Below are positions 1 through 8,747 of a DNA stretch of 64,000 nt, one piece after another (positions within the stretch are counted from its first letter, which is position 1; every line of letters starts with the position of its first letter). The stretch comes from Erythrobacter sp. UBA1916 (GTDB lineage: Bacteria; Pseudomonadota; Alphaproteobacteria; Sphingomonadales; Sphingomonadaceae). Where the stretch lies: positions 62,001-126,000 of the forward strand of contig DDFY01000013.1 of the NCBI GenBank assembly GCA_002337385.1. Direction: 5' to 3'. A program made the translations under genes and the position numbers. Under the pieces are notes generated by a model. It did no database searches. It was not told where the DNA came from and was given only the letters and a program-made list of their open reading frames with translations.

Positions 1-1
1 G

Positions 2-1450
2 CAGGGCGGGATCGCTGCCGTGCTCGACGCTGGCGACACCTTCGAGGACCACATCCGCGACACCATGATCGCGGGCGCCGGGCTCAACGACCGCGAGACG
101 GTCGAGTTCGTGATCAGCCACGCGCCTGAGGCGATTGACCGATTGTGCGAGCTGGGCGTGCCGTTCAACCGCGAGAGCGACCACCTCCACCTCACCCGCG
201 AGGGCGGGCACTCGCACCGCCGGATCGTCCATGTCGACGATGCCACCGGCTGGGCGGTGCAGGCCGCATTGCTCAAGGCGGCGGAGGAAAACCCGAACAT
301 CACCCTGCTGCCCAATCAGACCTGCATCGAACTGATCACCGGGCGGCATGAGGAGCGCTATTCAGGCTCGGGCCGGGTCTGGGGTGCCTATGCGCTCGAT
401 ACAGTGAGCGGCAAGGTCGTGGCCCACACGGCCCGCGCCACGATCATGGCGAGCGGCGGGGCGGGGCGCGTCTACCAGTTCTCCACCGCGCCGCGCGGGG
501 CCACGGGTGACGGCATCGCCATGGCCTGGCGTGCGGGCGCGCGCGTCTCCAACATGGAGATGATGCAGTTCCACCCGACCTGCCTGTACAACCTCGAAAT
601 CAAGAACTTCCTCATTACCGAGGCCGTGCGCGGCGAGGGCGGGCATCTGCTCCATCCCGAAACCGGCTACCGCTTCATGGTCGATTACGATCCTGAACGG
701 ATGGAGCTGGCCCCGCGCGACGTGGTCGCCCGCGCCATCGACGACCAGATCAAGCGCTATGGCCTCGACTATGTCCATCTCGACATCAGCCACCAGCCGC
801 CTGAATTCGTGATGGAGCATTTCCCCACCATCTACGACAAGCTCGAAACGCTCGGCATCGACATGACCAGGGAGCCGATCCCGGTCGTGCCCGCGCAGCA
901 CTATACCTGCGGCGGCATCGTGATTGACCTCAATGGCCGTACCGACCTGCCCGGCCTCTATGCCGCGGGCGAATGCACCGAGAGCGGGCTACACGGCGCG
1001 AACCGTCTCGCTTCGAACTCGCTGCTCGAATGCTTCGTGTTTGGCGATGCGGCCGCGCGCGACATCCTCGCGCGCTGGGACAGCTTCGAGGCGGTGCCGC
1101 CGATCAGCGCCTGGGACGAAAGCCGGGTGACCGATTCGGACGAAGAGGTGGTGATCAAGCAGAACTGGACCGAGATCCGCCGCTTCATGTGGAACTATGT
1201 CGGCATCGTGCGCACGACCAAGCGGCTCGAACGTGCGGCGCACCGGATCAAGCTGCTGCACACCGAGGTGGAAGACTATTACGGCCACTTCACCGTGACC
1301 ACTGACCTCGTCGAACTGCGCAACCTGCTGCAATGTGCTGACCTGATCGTGCAGAGCGCGCTGAAGCGGCACGAAAGCCGCGGGCTGCATTACATTCTCG
1401 ACTATCCGCAGACAGACGACCTGGTGAAGGATACGGTGCTGGTGCCGTGA
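2..1450 (+). CDS. nadB: L-aspartate oxidase, C-terminal part (5' end outside window)
   Basis: FAD-dependent enzyme that oxidises L-aspartate to iminoaspartate, the first step of de novo NAD synthesis in the cytoplasm. The frame is open from base 2 and begins with a QGGIAAVL segment typical of the FAD-binding part of the family, so the true start lies upstream of the window; about 482 residues are present. Visible family features are the HSHRRIVH segment, RGEGGHLL, the HYTCGGI stretch and GLYAAGECTESGLHGANRLASNS near residue 320, followed by the helical C-terminal domain of the succinate dehydrogenase/fumarate reductase flavoprotein fold. The ECTESGLHGANRL signature favours NadB over SdhA. No nadA or nadC lies downstream; the next gene is convergent. 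Confidence 0.93.
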   Translation, partial: QGGIAAVLDAGDTFEDHIRDTMIAGAGLNDRETVEFVISHAPEAIDRLCELGVPFNRESDHLHLTREGGHSHRRIVHVDDATGWAVQAALLKAAEENPNITLLPNQTCIELITGRHEERYSGSGRVWGAYALDTVSGKVVAHTARATIMASGGAGRVYQFSTAPRGATGDGIAMAWRAGARVSNMEMMQFHPTCLYNLEIKNFLITEAVRGEGGHLLHPETGYRFMVDYDPERMELAPRDVVARAIDDQIKRYGLDYVHLDISHQPPEFVMEHFPTIYDKLETLGIDMTREPIPVVPAQHYTCGGIVIDLNGRTDLPGLYAAGECTESGLHGANRLASNSLLECFVFGDAAARDILARWDSFEAVPPISAWDESRVTDSDEEVVIKQNWTEIRRFMWNYVGIVRTTKRLERAAHRIKLLHTEVEDYYGHFTVTTDLVELRNLLQCADLIVQSALKRHESRGLHYILDYPQTDDLVKDTVLVP

Positions 1451-1469
1451 GGCGGCTCCCCGGCGTTTC

Positions 1470-1691
1470 TCAGTCGCCCATCAGCAGCAGCAGGATCCAG
1501 CTGAGCACGGTTCCGCCGAGGAACAGATACCAGCTCCAGTAGAGCTTCATGTCGATCCCGTACTGGGCGAGGTCGACATCGAGGCGCTCGATGGCAAGCA
1601 TGCCGCCAGTTGCACCGCCAGAGCCCATGAACAGGGCCACGAGCAGGCTCAGGAAAATGCCGAAGGGTATGGCCTTGAACAAGGCAATCAT
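1470..1691 (-). CDS. Small membrane protein of unknown function
   Basis: A 73-residue protein beginning MIALFKAIPFGIF. The ATG at 1691 is preferred over upstream codons because AGGAG sits about 8 bases before it. Two hydrophobic segments (about residues 7-25 and 50-70) flank a short polar stretch containing Asp, Arg and Lys, so two transmembrane helices are predicted. It is convergent with nadB, with only 19 bases between the stops. I do not recognise the family; conservation would have to be tested by search. Confidence 0.6.
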   Translation of the reverse strand: MIALFKAIPFGIFLSLLVALFMGSGGATGGMLAIERLDVDLAQYGIDMKLYWSWYLFLGGTVLSWILLLLMGD

Positions 1692-2240
1692 CGTTTCGAT
1701 CTCCTGCTGTGTAGCAAAGGTGGCCGCGTGACCCGGTGTGCTCGCGGATAGCCGAAACAAGGTTAAGAAATGGTAGCCTGCGCAGCATTGTTGCCGGGCT
1801 CGATTCGAATGCAATGCAAGGCCCAAATGGCGCAGATATTTTTCCGCAATTGCGTTTTTGGTCTTGCATCGGGCGCAAGCCGTGGAAGCCCCACGCGTCG
1901 CGCTGTATTACTTGAGTAGAGCACCCTTGCAGATGTGGGTGAAGAGGCATCAAACAGGGTGAACCCTATTGCGCCTTGGCGCGTGCCGATTCACTATGGG
2001 TTGTGGTCGTACTGCCAGTGACACCTACTAGACCTAGATGAATCCCTCCGTAACTGCCCCGGGCAGGAGAGGGGCGAATCGGCGGTGAAAGGTGGGTTTT
2101 TGCGGGTGTGACCACGGGGCACTGGTTGCGGAAACGGGTGGCAGAGTGATTGCCGCTTGCCCGGAACATGTGCGGAACATATCATGCGCGGCAGCGGCGA
2201 GGTTCGTTGTTGCAGAGCAGGGGCCGGGAGCAAGACGCAG
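1692..2240. other. Long intergenic region upstream of nrdA
   Basis: About 550 bases between the divergent small membrane gene and nrdA. It is AT-richer near 1800-1900. I looked for paired NrdR boxes, DnaA boxes and a cobalamin riboswitch and could not support any of them. A short perfect hairpin (CTGCCC/GGGCAG) lies near 2074-2086. The leader of nrdA is therefore long, and its control is unexplained from sequence alone. Confidence 0.4.
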
Positions 2241-4271
2241 ATGGAATTTCGCAATACGGACGAGGCGAACTTGGCACTTGATGAGACGACGGACGCCGCC
2301 AACGGCGCGTCCAAGGAAAAGAGCAGGAAGGCAGTAACGATGGACCGCAAGGACCAGGGCAGCGAACAACTGGTGAGCGCCGAAGACGTTGCCGGCGTGC
2401 TCGCCGGTGCGGCGGCGGCAGCCGCTTCGGAACCGGCAAAATCCGATTCCAAGACGGTCAACCCGCGCCGGTTCACGATTCAGACCGATCCTGCCCGCGA
2501 TGCGAACCTCACCGATTTCGGCAAGGAAACGCTCAAGGACCGCTACCTGCTCCCGAACGAGACCTATCAGGATCTGTTCGCGCGTGTGGCCGATGCCTAT
2601 TGCGACGATCAGGAGCACGCGCAGCGCGTCTACGACTATATCTCGAACCTGTGGTTCATGCCGGCCACGCCGGTCCTGTCGAATGGCGGTACCGGGCGCG
2701 GTCTGCCGATCTCGTGCTATCTGAACTCGGTGTCCGACAGCCTTGAAGGCATCGTTGGCACCTGGAACGAGAACGTGTGGCTGGCCTCCAAGGGCGGCGG
2801 CATCGGCACCTATTGGGGCAACGTGCGCGGCATTGGCGAGCCGGTCGGCCTGAACGGCAAGACCAGCGGCATCATCCCCTTCGTGCGCGTGATGGACAGC
2901 CTAACGCTGGCGATTTCGCAGGGTTCGCTGCGGCGCGGCTCGGCGGCCTGCTACATCGACGTGCATCACCCGGAAATCGAGGAGTTCCTCGAAATCCGCA
3001 AGACCAGCGGCGACTTCAACCGCAAGGCATTGAACCTGCACCACGGCGTGCTGCTGACCGATGCCTTCATGGAAGCCGTGCGCGCGGGCGAGGACTTCGA
3101 GCTGCTGAGCCCGAAGGACGGTTCGGTGCGCGGCAAGGTCCATGCCCGTTCGCTGTTCCAGAAGCTGGTCGAGGTGCGCCTCGCCACGGGTGAGCCCTAT
3201 ATCGTCTTCTCCGACACCGTGAACCGGATGATGCCCAAGCATCACCGCGAGCTGGGCCTCAAGGTCTCCACCTCGAATCTCTGTTCGGAAATTACGCTCC
3301 CCACCGGCATCGACCACCTCGGCAACGATCGCACGGCGGTGTGCTGCCTGTCCTCGCTCAACCTCGAAAAGTGGGACGAGTGGAACACCGACAAGCAGTT
3401 CATCGAGGACGTCATGCGCTTCCTCGACAACGTGCTGCAGGACTACATCGACCGCGCACCCGACGAGATGGCCCGCGCCAAGTATTCGGCTGCGCGCGAG
3501 CGGTCGGTTGGCATGGGCGTGATGGGCTTCCACTCGTTCCTGCAGATGAAGAACATCGGCATGGAAAGCGCCATGGCCAAGGCGTGGAACCTGAAGATGT
3601 TCAAGCACATCAACGCCAAGGCCAACGAGGCCTCGCTGATGCTGGCGCAGGAGCGCGGGCCCTGCCCCGATGCTGCCGAAGTGGGCGCGATGGAGCGGTT
3701 CAGCTGCAAGATGGCGATCGCGCCGACGGCCTCGATCTCGATCATCTGCGGCGGCACCTCGGCCTGTATCGAGCCGATTCCTGCCAACATCTACACCCAC
3801 AAGACGCTCTCGGGCAGCTTCGTGGTGAAGAACCCCTATCTCGAGAAACTGCTCGACAAGAAGAGCAAGAACTCCACCAACGTGTGGAACTCGATCCTCG
3901 AGAAGAACGGCTCGGTCCAGCACCTCGACTTCCTCACCGCGGAAGAGAAGAACACCTTCAAGACCAGCTTCGAGATCGACCAGCGCTGGCTGCTCGAATT
4001 CGCGGCCGACCGTGCCCCGTTCATCGATCAGGCGCAGTCGCTGAACCTGTTCATCCCCGCCGATGTCGACAAGTGGGATCTGATGATGCTGCACTTCCAG
4101 GCGTGGGAGAAGGGCATCAAGTCGCTGTATTATCTCCGCTCGAAGTCGGTGCAGCGCGCCGGGTTCGCCGGCGGGGTCGAGGCTGACAACACCCCCGATG
4201 CGCAGAAGTTCGAACTGAGCGCGCAGGGCGGCGAGCAGACCGACTACGAGGAATGCCTCGCCTGCCAGTAA
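2241..4271 (+). CDS. nrdA: Ribonucleoside-diphosphate reductase, alpha (catalytic) subunit, class I
   Basis: Reduces ribonucleotides to deoxyribonucleotides together with the beta subunit encoded at 4828. From ATG 2241 the protein has 676 residues; an in-frame ATG at 2340 with AGGAAG upstream is an alternative start. Visible features are the first redox cysteine region (GLPISCYLNSVSDS), GGGIGTYWGNVRG, the active-site NLCSEI segment with the catalytic cysteine, MGFHSFLQM, and a C-terminal ECLACQ tail whose CxxC pair delivers electrons from thioredoxin or glutaredoxin. It is shorter than E. coli NrdA (about 760 residues) and lacks an obvious full-length N-terminal ATP-cone, as in many alphaproteobacterial enzymes. 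A strong hairpin follows the stop. Confidence 0.95.
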   Translation: MEFRNTDEANLALDETTDAANGASKEKSRKAVTMDRKDQGSEQLVSAEDVAGVLAGAAAAAASEPAKSDSKTVNPRRFTIQTDPARDANLTDFGKETLKDRYLLPNETYQDLFARVADAYCDDQEHAQRVYDYISNLWFMPATPVLSNGGTGRGLPISCYLNSVSDSLEGIVGTWNENVWLASKGGGIGTYWGNVRGIGEPVGLNGKTSGIIPFVRVMDSLTLAISQGSLRRGSAACYIDVHHPEIEEFLEIRKTSGDFNRKALNLHHGVLLTDAFMEAVRAGEDFELLSPKDGSVRGKVHARSLFQKLVEVRLATGEPYIVFSDTVNRMMPKHHRELGLKVSTSNLCSEITLPTGIDHLGNDRTAVCCLSSLNLEKWDEWNTDKQFIEDVMRFLDNVLQDYIDRAPDEMARAKYSAARERSVGMGVMGFHSFLQMKNIGMESAMAKAWNLKMFKHINAKANEASLMLAQERGPCPDAAEVGAMERFSCKMAIAPTASISIICGGTSACIEPIPANIYTHKTLSGSFVVKNPYLEKLLDKKSKNSTNVWNSILEKNGSVQHLDFLTAEEKNTFKTSFEIDQRWLLEFAADRAPFIDQAQSLNLFIPADVDKWDLMMLHFQAWEKGIKSLYYLRSKSVQRAGFAGGVEADNTPDAQKFELSAQGGEQTDYEECLACQ

Positions 4272-4289
4272 GGGCAGCGCCAAAGGCAT

Positions 4290-4330
4290 AGCGGCGGCGG
4301 CGGACCTTGCGCAGGTTCGCCGCCGCTTTC
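4290..4330 (+). terminator. Rho-independent-type terminator after nrdA
   Basis: Perfect 10-bp stem AGCGGCGGCG / CGCCGCCGCT (4290-4299 with 4318-4327) with an additional inner ACCT/AGGT pairing, followed by a short TTTC. It lies 19 bases past the nrdA stop and would separate nrdA from the downstream membrane gene and nrdB. Confidence 0.65.
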
Positions 4331-4400
4331 GTATCGGGCATCGGTCGCCGGGCCACCGCAAGCCGATGTTAACCACCGGCCTGCTATATCGCCCGTCACC

Positions 4401-4700
4401 ATGAAACGGCGCGTAAACCGCTTTCCGACGCACCACGGCTACGGCGAGGTCAAGGTCTCGCGGTACATGGCGATGTACGTGGCACAGCTCGGCTGGATCG
4501 TGCTTGGCATCTACCTCAATATGACGGCGTTCTGGCCCTCCACCTGCACGCCCGACAGCCTGTTCAAGATCTACGAATGCTCGATGCGCCTGCCCGAAAG
4601 CGGCCACTGGCGCGAGGCGGCGCTGCTCACTTGGCTATGGGCGACTCCGATTCTGATCGGGCTCGAAATATCGCGCCGGCTGGGCCACTCCGAAGACTGA
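4401..4700 (+). CDS. Small two-helix membrane protein between nrdA and nrdB
   Basis: 99 residues beginning MKRRVNRFPTHHGYGEV. Two hydrophobic stretches are visible, about residues 27-45 (QLGWIVLGIYLNMTAF) and 74-90 (ALLTWLWATPILIGL), separated by a loop with two cysteines. The basic N-terminus suggests it faces the cytoplasm. It sits between nrdA and nrdB on the same strand but behind the nrdA hairpin, so co-transcription with nrdB is possible and with nrdA less likely. I do not recognise the family. Confidence 0.6.
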   Translation: MKRRVNRFPTHHGYGEVKVSRYMAMYVAQLGWIVLGIYLNMTAFWPSTCTPDSLFKIYECSMRLPESGHWREAALLTWLWATPILIGLEISRRLGHSED

Positions 4701-4827
4701 GCCCCCGCAACTCCGCCGCGCCTGCGCCGAGCGGAGTCTTATCCCCGCCGAATCACCCCCGCAACGCTTCGAAAGTGGCCGCAGAATCGCTATATCGGCT
4801 CTTCGCAGATTCACCGGAGACTACCAG

Positions 4828-5898
4828 ATGTCGTTGCTCGAAGCCCGCAAGACCTACAAGCCGTTTGAATATCCCTGGGCCTACGAGTTCTGGAAGCGGC
4901 AGCAGCAGGTCCACTGGATGCCCGAGGAAGTGCCGCTGGGCGAGGACTGCCGCGACTGGGCGCAGAACATCACCGAGCACGAGCGCAACCTGCTCACGCA
5001 GATCTTCCGCTTCTTCACCCAGGCCGACGTCGAGGTGCAGGATTGCTACCACGAGAAATATGGCCGCGTGTTCAAGCCGACCGAGGTCAAGATGATGCTG
5101 GCCGCCTTCTCGAATATGGAGACGATCCACATCGCCGCCTATTCGCACCTGCTTGACACCATCGGCATGCCTGAAAGCGAATATGGCATGTTCCTCGAAT
5201 ACGAGGAGATGAAGGCCAAGCACGACTATCTGCAGGAATTCGGTGTCGACAACGACGAGGACATCGCGCGCACTTTGGCGATGTTCGGCGGCTTCACCGA
5301 GGGGCTGCAGCTGTTCGCCTCCTTCGCGATGCTGATGAACTTCCCGCGCTTCAACAAGATGAAGGGCATGGGGCAGATCGTCAGCTGGTCGGTGCGCGAC
5401 GAGAGCCTGCACTGCGAGGGCATCACCCGCCTGTTCCACGCCTTCTGCGCCGAGCGTGACTGCCTCACCAAGCCGGTGAAGGAAGACATCATGGACATGT
5501 GCCAGAAGACGGTGCGGCTGGAAGATGCCTTCATCGATCTCGCCTTCGAGCAGGGCCCGGTGCCCGGCATGACGGCGAAGGAGATCAAGAAATATATCCG
5601 CTACATCGCCGACTGGCGGCTGAGCCAGCTGGGCCTGCCGGCGATCTACATGGTGGAGGAGCACCCGCTGCCGTGGCTGACGCCGCTGCTGAACGGGGTG
5701 GAGCACGCGAACTTCTTCGAGACCCGTTCGACCGAATATTCGAAGGGCGCGACCCGCGGGAGCTGGCAGGACGTGTGGTCGAACTTCGACCAGCGCCGCA
5801 AGGCGAAGGCCGTCGCCGCGAACGAGGGCGAGGAAGAGGCCGGGCCGGATATGTTTGGTGAGGTTTCCGGCGGAAGCGGGACCGTGGCGGCGGAGTGA
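4828..5898 (+). CDS. nrdB: Ribonucleoside-diphosphate reductase, beta (radical) subunit
   Basis: Houses the di-iron centre and radical used by NrdA. The protein has 356 residues. Metal-ligand motifs of the ferritin-like fold are visible: the first Asp/Glu in FTQADVEVQD, METIHIAAYSHLL (ExxH) near residue 100, EGLQLFASFA, and DESLHCEG (second ExxH) near residue 195. A tyrosine lies four residues after the first ExxH histidine, the position of the radical Tyr in E. coli R2, so it reads as a tyrosyl-radical enzyme rather than a Phe-bearing class Ic type. ATG 4828 is preceded by GGAG (CACCGGAGACTACCAG). The C-terminal tail is Glu-rich, as needed for docking on alpha. Confidence 0.95.
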   Translation: MSLLEARKTYKPFEYPWAYEFWKRQQQVHWMPEEVPLGEDCRDWAQNITEHERNLLTQIFRFFTQADVEVQDCYHEKYGRVFKPTEVKMMLAAFSNMETIHIAAYSHLLDTIGMPESEYGMFLEYEEMKAKHDYLQEFGVDNDEDIARTLAMFGGFTEGLQLFASFAMLMNFPRFNKMKGMGQIVSWSVRDESLHCEGITRLFHAFCAERDCLTKPVKEDIMDMCQKTVRLEDAFIDLAFEQGPVPGMTAKEIKKYIRYIADWRLSQLGLPAIYMVEEHPLPWLTPLLNGVEHANFFETRSTEYSKGATRGSWQDVWSNFDQRRKAKAVAANEGEEEAGPDMFGEVSGGSGTVAAE

Positions 5899-5957
5899 TT
5901 GAACAAAAATAGAATCCATGGTAAACGAAGGGTGAACATGGGATTCGGAGATTGATC

Positions 5958-6179
5958 ATGTCAAAAGACTACTGGACGACGAAGCACCCTGACGGGTGGC
6001 AGGTGAAGGGCGCGGGAAATTCGCGGGCTACTTCTGTGCATCGCACTCAGGCCGAAGCTTGGTCTGAAGCACAGTCTAGGGCGCGCGAAACAAAGGGTGA
6101 GGCATATCTTACCGGTAAGAACGGCCAGATTCGTGAGCGCAATACCTATGGGCATGATCCTCGTTCTTCGAAGGGCTAA
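5958..6179 (+). CDS. DUF2188-type small protein
   Basis: 73 residues, MSKDYWTTKHPDGWQVKGAG. The alternating WxVKxxGxxRAxSVHxTQxEAW pattern matches the DUF2188 fold, a small beta-rich domain with no assigned activity. ATG 5958 is chosen over TTG 5952. It is followed after five bases by the next gene, so the two look like one operon. Base composition is lower in GC than the flanking nrdB, and codon use is more relaxed, consistent with transfer. Confidence 0.65.
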   Translation: MSKDYWTTKHPDGWQVKGAGNSRATSVHRTQAEAWSEAQSRARETKGEAYLTGKNGQIRERNTYGHDPRSSKG

Positions 6180-6184
6180 AGGCC

Positions 6185-6778
6185 ATGCCGGTGATCATGC
6201 ACTTCTCGACGTTCTTGAAGTTCTTGACGTTGGATACCGGTGACAAAATTCGTCATCTTGAAGGGTACGCTAAGCCCGGAGGCTTCGATTTTTATAGAAG
6301 TTCTCGAGATGGCGTTTTGCAACACTCTGCGCATGGCAGGTCCCGAGAGTCTGTAATCAAGGATATCGCTGGATCAGCGCCGCACAATGCAGTTGCTCAC
6401 AATGTAGAGATCTTCGAGCATACCGCAGATTGGTTGAGCAAGCAGGCTGGTCAGCGAATAGCTCCTTCTCGAGGAGTTTGGCCCTCACCAAACAAGATTT
6501 TTTCTGTTCATATTGAGCCGGAAATTGGATTGGAGACCAGCGCCAGAAGGAAGATTCTGGCTGTTTATCCGCGCAAGGAGCCGCGATTAAGCCGAGACAC
6601 AGCTGGTGCTGGGGTGGTGCTGTTAAGGCGTGGCTATCGTGGTTCTGGCGAAGAAGAGTTTGGTATTCTCGATGCCTATGGTGGAAAGGCCTATCGGGCA
6701 CCCACGAACGTTTCTGAAGCCTTGTTGGACCGAGAAATTATGACCATCGAAGGTGAGCTTAAGAGAATTATGGGCTGA
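6185..6778 (+). CDS. Hypothetical protein, probably horizontally acquired
   Basis: 197 residues, MPVIMHFSTFLKFLTLDTGD. I do not recognise the family. The protein is soluble-looking and basic, with no signal peptide or membrane helix; a central DWLSKQAGQRIAPSRGVWPS segment and a C-terminal LLDREIMTIEGELKRIMG amphipathic helix are the most structured-looking parts. GAAGGG lies upstream of ATG 6185. It pairs with the DUF2188 gene five bases upstream, and its AT-richness sets it apart from its neighbours. A role as a partner of the small upstream protein (for example toxin with small antitoxin) is speculation. Confidence 0.55.
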   Translation: MPVIMHFSTFLKFLTLDTGDKIRHLEGYAKPGGFDFYRSSRDGVLQHSAHGRSRESVIKDIAGSAPHNAVAHNVEIFEHTADWLSKQAGQRIAPSRGVWPSPNKIFSVHIEPEIGLETSARRKILAVYPRKEPRLSRDTAGAGVVLLRRGYRGSGEEEFGILDAYGGKAYRAPTNVSEALLDREIMTIEGELKRIMG

Positions 6779-6868
6779 TGCGTCTGCAGGGCCGAAGTCG
6801 GTCTTCTCGCTAGGCTCGAGATTGCACCCCCACCAAACCTTAACCCTCCCCATGCCATACCCGCCGCC

Positions 6869-7114
6869 ATGTTCGGCAAGTATCAGGCAGTCTTTCGCAG
6901 CCGCTGGCGGGCGCTGCTCTGGGCGGGTGGGGTCTGCCTGACCGCCTATTGCACCGTCCCCCATGCCAACGATGCGTCCAAGTCCGGCAGCGACACGCAG
7001 GACGAAGATCAGGCGGTCGCCGCGCTGGTCGAGGCGGCAGGTTTTCAGCCGCAGGACAAGCCGAAAAAACACGTCAATCCCTGGGCCAAGCAGCCCGACT
7101 CCGAGCAGCGCTGA
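6869..7114 (+). CDS. Small secreted or membrane-anchored protein
   Basis: 81 residues, MFGKYQAVFRSRWRALLWAG. A basic N-terminus and a hydrophobic stretch (about residues 14-28) could act as a signal anchor; the rest is polar and acidic, with a Lys/Pro-rich tail. No recognised domain. The intergenic run before it has no clear Shine-Dalgarno, so the start is uncertain. Confidence 0.45.
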   Translation: MFGKYQAVFRSRWRALLWAGGVCLTAYCTVPHANDASKSGSDTQDEDQAVAALVEAAGFQPQDKPKKHVNPWAKQPDSEQR

Positions 7115-7184
7115 GCCTCGCACGGTCGCATGCCGGAACCTCTGCCCGTCTTGCGGATTGCAAGATTAGGAAAGGAGCAAAAGG

Positions 7185-7331
7185 ATGACTGACGAAAAGC
7201 ATCACACCACCGCCGAGGACCGCCGGAAGGAACTCAAGGTCCTGCTCGACAAGATCGCCGCCCATCCCGAGCGTGACACGACCGCCGAACGCGAGCGGGT
7301 CGCCGTGCTCAAGAAGGTGCTGGCCGACTGA
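7185..7331 (+). CDS. Short conserved-looking helical protein, 48 residues
   Basis: MTDEKHHTTAEDRRKELKVL and onward, ending VLKKVLAD. AAAGGAG lies 8 bases before the ATG, and a strong hairpin follows the stop, both supporting a real small gene. The sequence is highly charged and predicted to be two short helices. No family recognised. Confidence 0.55.
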   Translation: MTDEKHHTTAEDRRKELKVLLDKIAAHPERDTTAERERVAVLKKVLAD

Positions 7332-7335
7332 TCCG

Positions 7336-7360
7336 GGCGGACCGGGCCTTTCGGTCCGCC
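7336..7360 (+). terminator. Hairpin after the 48-residue gene
   Basis: Perfect 9-bp stem GGCGGACCG / CGGTCCGCC with a 7-base loop, starting 5 bases after the stop codon. There is no strong U-tract, so termination is inferred from position and stem strength. Confidence 0.5.
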
Positions 7361-7444
7361 AATCGCCGCACATTGCGCTGGCCAATCGAGCGCCGGGCGG
7401 GCATCATGCGCGCCATTCCTCATGGACGCTTCAAGGAGACCACC

Positions 7445-7678
7445 ATGCGCCCTAACGTCGCCCGTACCGCCACCATTCTCGCGCTCGCCGGAGCCTTCGC
7501 GCTCTCTGCCTGCCAGGACGAAGGCACGGAAGAATCGCTCGAAGTCGAGACTCAGGACCTTAGCGGCGGCGAGCTGATCGCGGTGCCGGAGGACAACGAA
7601 GGGGTCGAGGTCAACCTGCCCGATACGCCGATGACCCCCGTCCCGGTCGAATCCGGCGCCAGCACCGAGAGCGAGTAA
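7445..7678 (+). CDS. Small putative lipoprotein
   Basis: 77 residues. The N-terminus MRPNVARTATILALAGAFAL followed by SAC is a type II signal peptide with an LSAC lipobox (Cys at about residue 22). The mature part is acidic (Glu/Asp-rich) and low in complexity. ATG 7445 has GGAGACC upstream. It precedes argB by 68 bases on the same strand, but no functional link is evident. Confidence 0.6.
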   Translation: MRPNVARTATILALAGAFALSACQDEGTEESLEVETQDLSGGELIAVPEDNEGVEVNLPDTPMTPVPVESGASTESE

Positions 7679-7746
7679 CTGCAAGGCGAGGGGCCTTGGC
7701 CGGATCGGTCTAGGCTTTGCTGTCCCGACCGGCTAAGGCCCGCGCC

Positions 7747-8646
7747 ATGACCCAGATCACCGAGAAACAGATGCTCGCCAAGGCTGAGACGCTGATTGAG
7801 GCGTTGCCCTATTTCCAGCGCTATGCCGGGCGCAGCTTCGTGGTGAAATATGGCGGCCACGCGATGGGCAATCCCGAGGCCGCGCGCGACTTTGCCGAAG
7901 ATATCGTGCTGCTCAAGGCCGTGGGGATCAACCCGGTGGTGGTCCACGGCGGCGGCCCGCAGATCGGCGCCATGCTCAAGAAGCTGGGCGTGGAAAGCGA
8001 ATTCGTCGGCGGCCTGCGCGTCACCGATCAGCAGACCGCCTCGATTGCCGAAATGGTCCTGTCGGGGGCGATCAACAAGGAACTGGTGAGCTGGATCAAC
8101 CGCGCCGGCGGCACCGCCATCGGCCTTTCGGGCAAGGACGGAAAGATGGTCCGCGCCGAGAAGGTCAGCCGCACCGTGAAAGATCCCGACAGCCAGATCG
8201 AACAGGCCGTTGATCTCGGCTTCGTGGGCGAGCCGAAGGATGTCGACACCAGGGTGCTCGACACGCTGAGCGCGGCGGGCATGATCCCGATCATCGCCCC
8301 CATCGCCACCGACGGTCACGGTCAGACCTATAATATCAACGCCGACACCATGGCGGGCGCGATTGCCTCGGCGCTGGGCGCGGCGCGATTGTTCCTGCTG
8401 ACCGACGTTACCGGCGTGCTCGACAAGGAGGGCAAGCTGCTCACCGACCTGCGCCCGTCCGACATCGGCAAGCTGGAAGAGAGCGGTATCATCACCGGCG
8501 GGATGATTCCCAAGCTCCAGACCTGCGTGCAGGCGGTCGAGGCCGGGTGCGAGGCGGCGGTGATCCTCGACGGGCGCGTGCCGCATGCGATGCTGCTCGA
8601 ATTCTTCACCAGTCGCGGCGCGGGCACGCTGGTCAGCAAGGGCTGA
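7747..8646 (+). CDS. argB: Acetylglutamate kinase
   Basis: Phosphorylates N-acetyl-L-glutamate, the second step of arginine synthesis. 299 residues, the usual length. The amino-acid-kinase fold is evident: VKYGGHAMG at the N-terminus, VVHGGGPQIG, LSGKDGKM, the NINADTMAGAIASALGA segment and the LLTDVTGVLDKEGKLL nucleotide-binding region, ending GGMIPKLQTC. The N-terminal extension before VKYGG (about 30 residues) is typical of arginine-sensitive enzymes. Start ATG 7747 is chosen because the protein then begins MTQITEKQMLAKAETLIEAL as in homologues. Confidence 0.96.
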   Translation: MTQITEKQMLAKAETLIEALPYFQRYAGRSFVVKYGGHAMGNPEAARDFAEDIVLLKAVGINPVVVHGGGPQIGAMLKKLGVESEFVGGLRVTDQQTASIAEMVLSGAINKELVSWINRAGGTAIGLSGKDGKMVRAEKVSRTVKDPDSQIEQAVDLGFVGEPKDVDTRVLDTLSAAGMIPIIAPIATDGHGQTYNINADTMAGAIASALGAARLFLLTDVTGVLDKEGKLLTDLRPSDIGKLEESGIITGGMIPKLQTCVQAVEAGCEAAVILDGRVPHAMLLEFFTSRGAGTLVSKG

Positions 8647-8747
8647 GCACGGGTTGCGGATTGCGCAACGCGTATTACTCAGTTGATACACCTTCCCCGA
8701 GCACCTAGATTGGGTGGCGGGACGCAGACATAAAAGGGTTTTTGCCA

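Noticed and set aside
1981..2200. Cobalamin riboswitch or NrdR boxes upstream of nrdA
   Set aside because: Neither the B12-box elements nor paired 16-bp NrdR boxes could be found on either strand.
2901..4607. Long open frame antisense to nrdA (568 codons)
   Set aside because: It mirrors a highly conserved gene, has no family motifs, and the composition (His/Arg/Val/Gly-rich) is what GC-rich antisense frames give.
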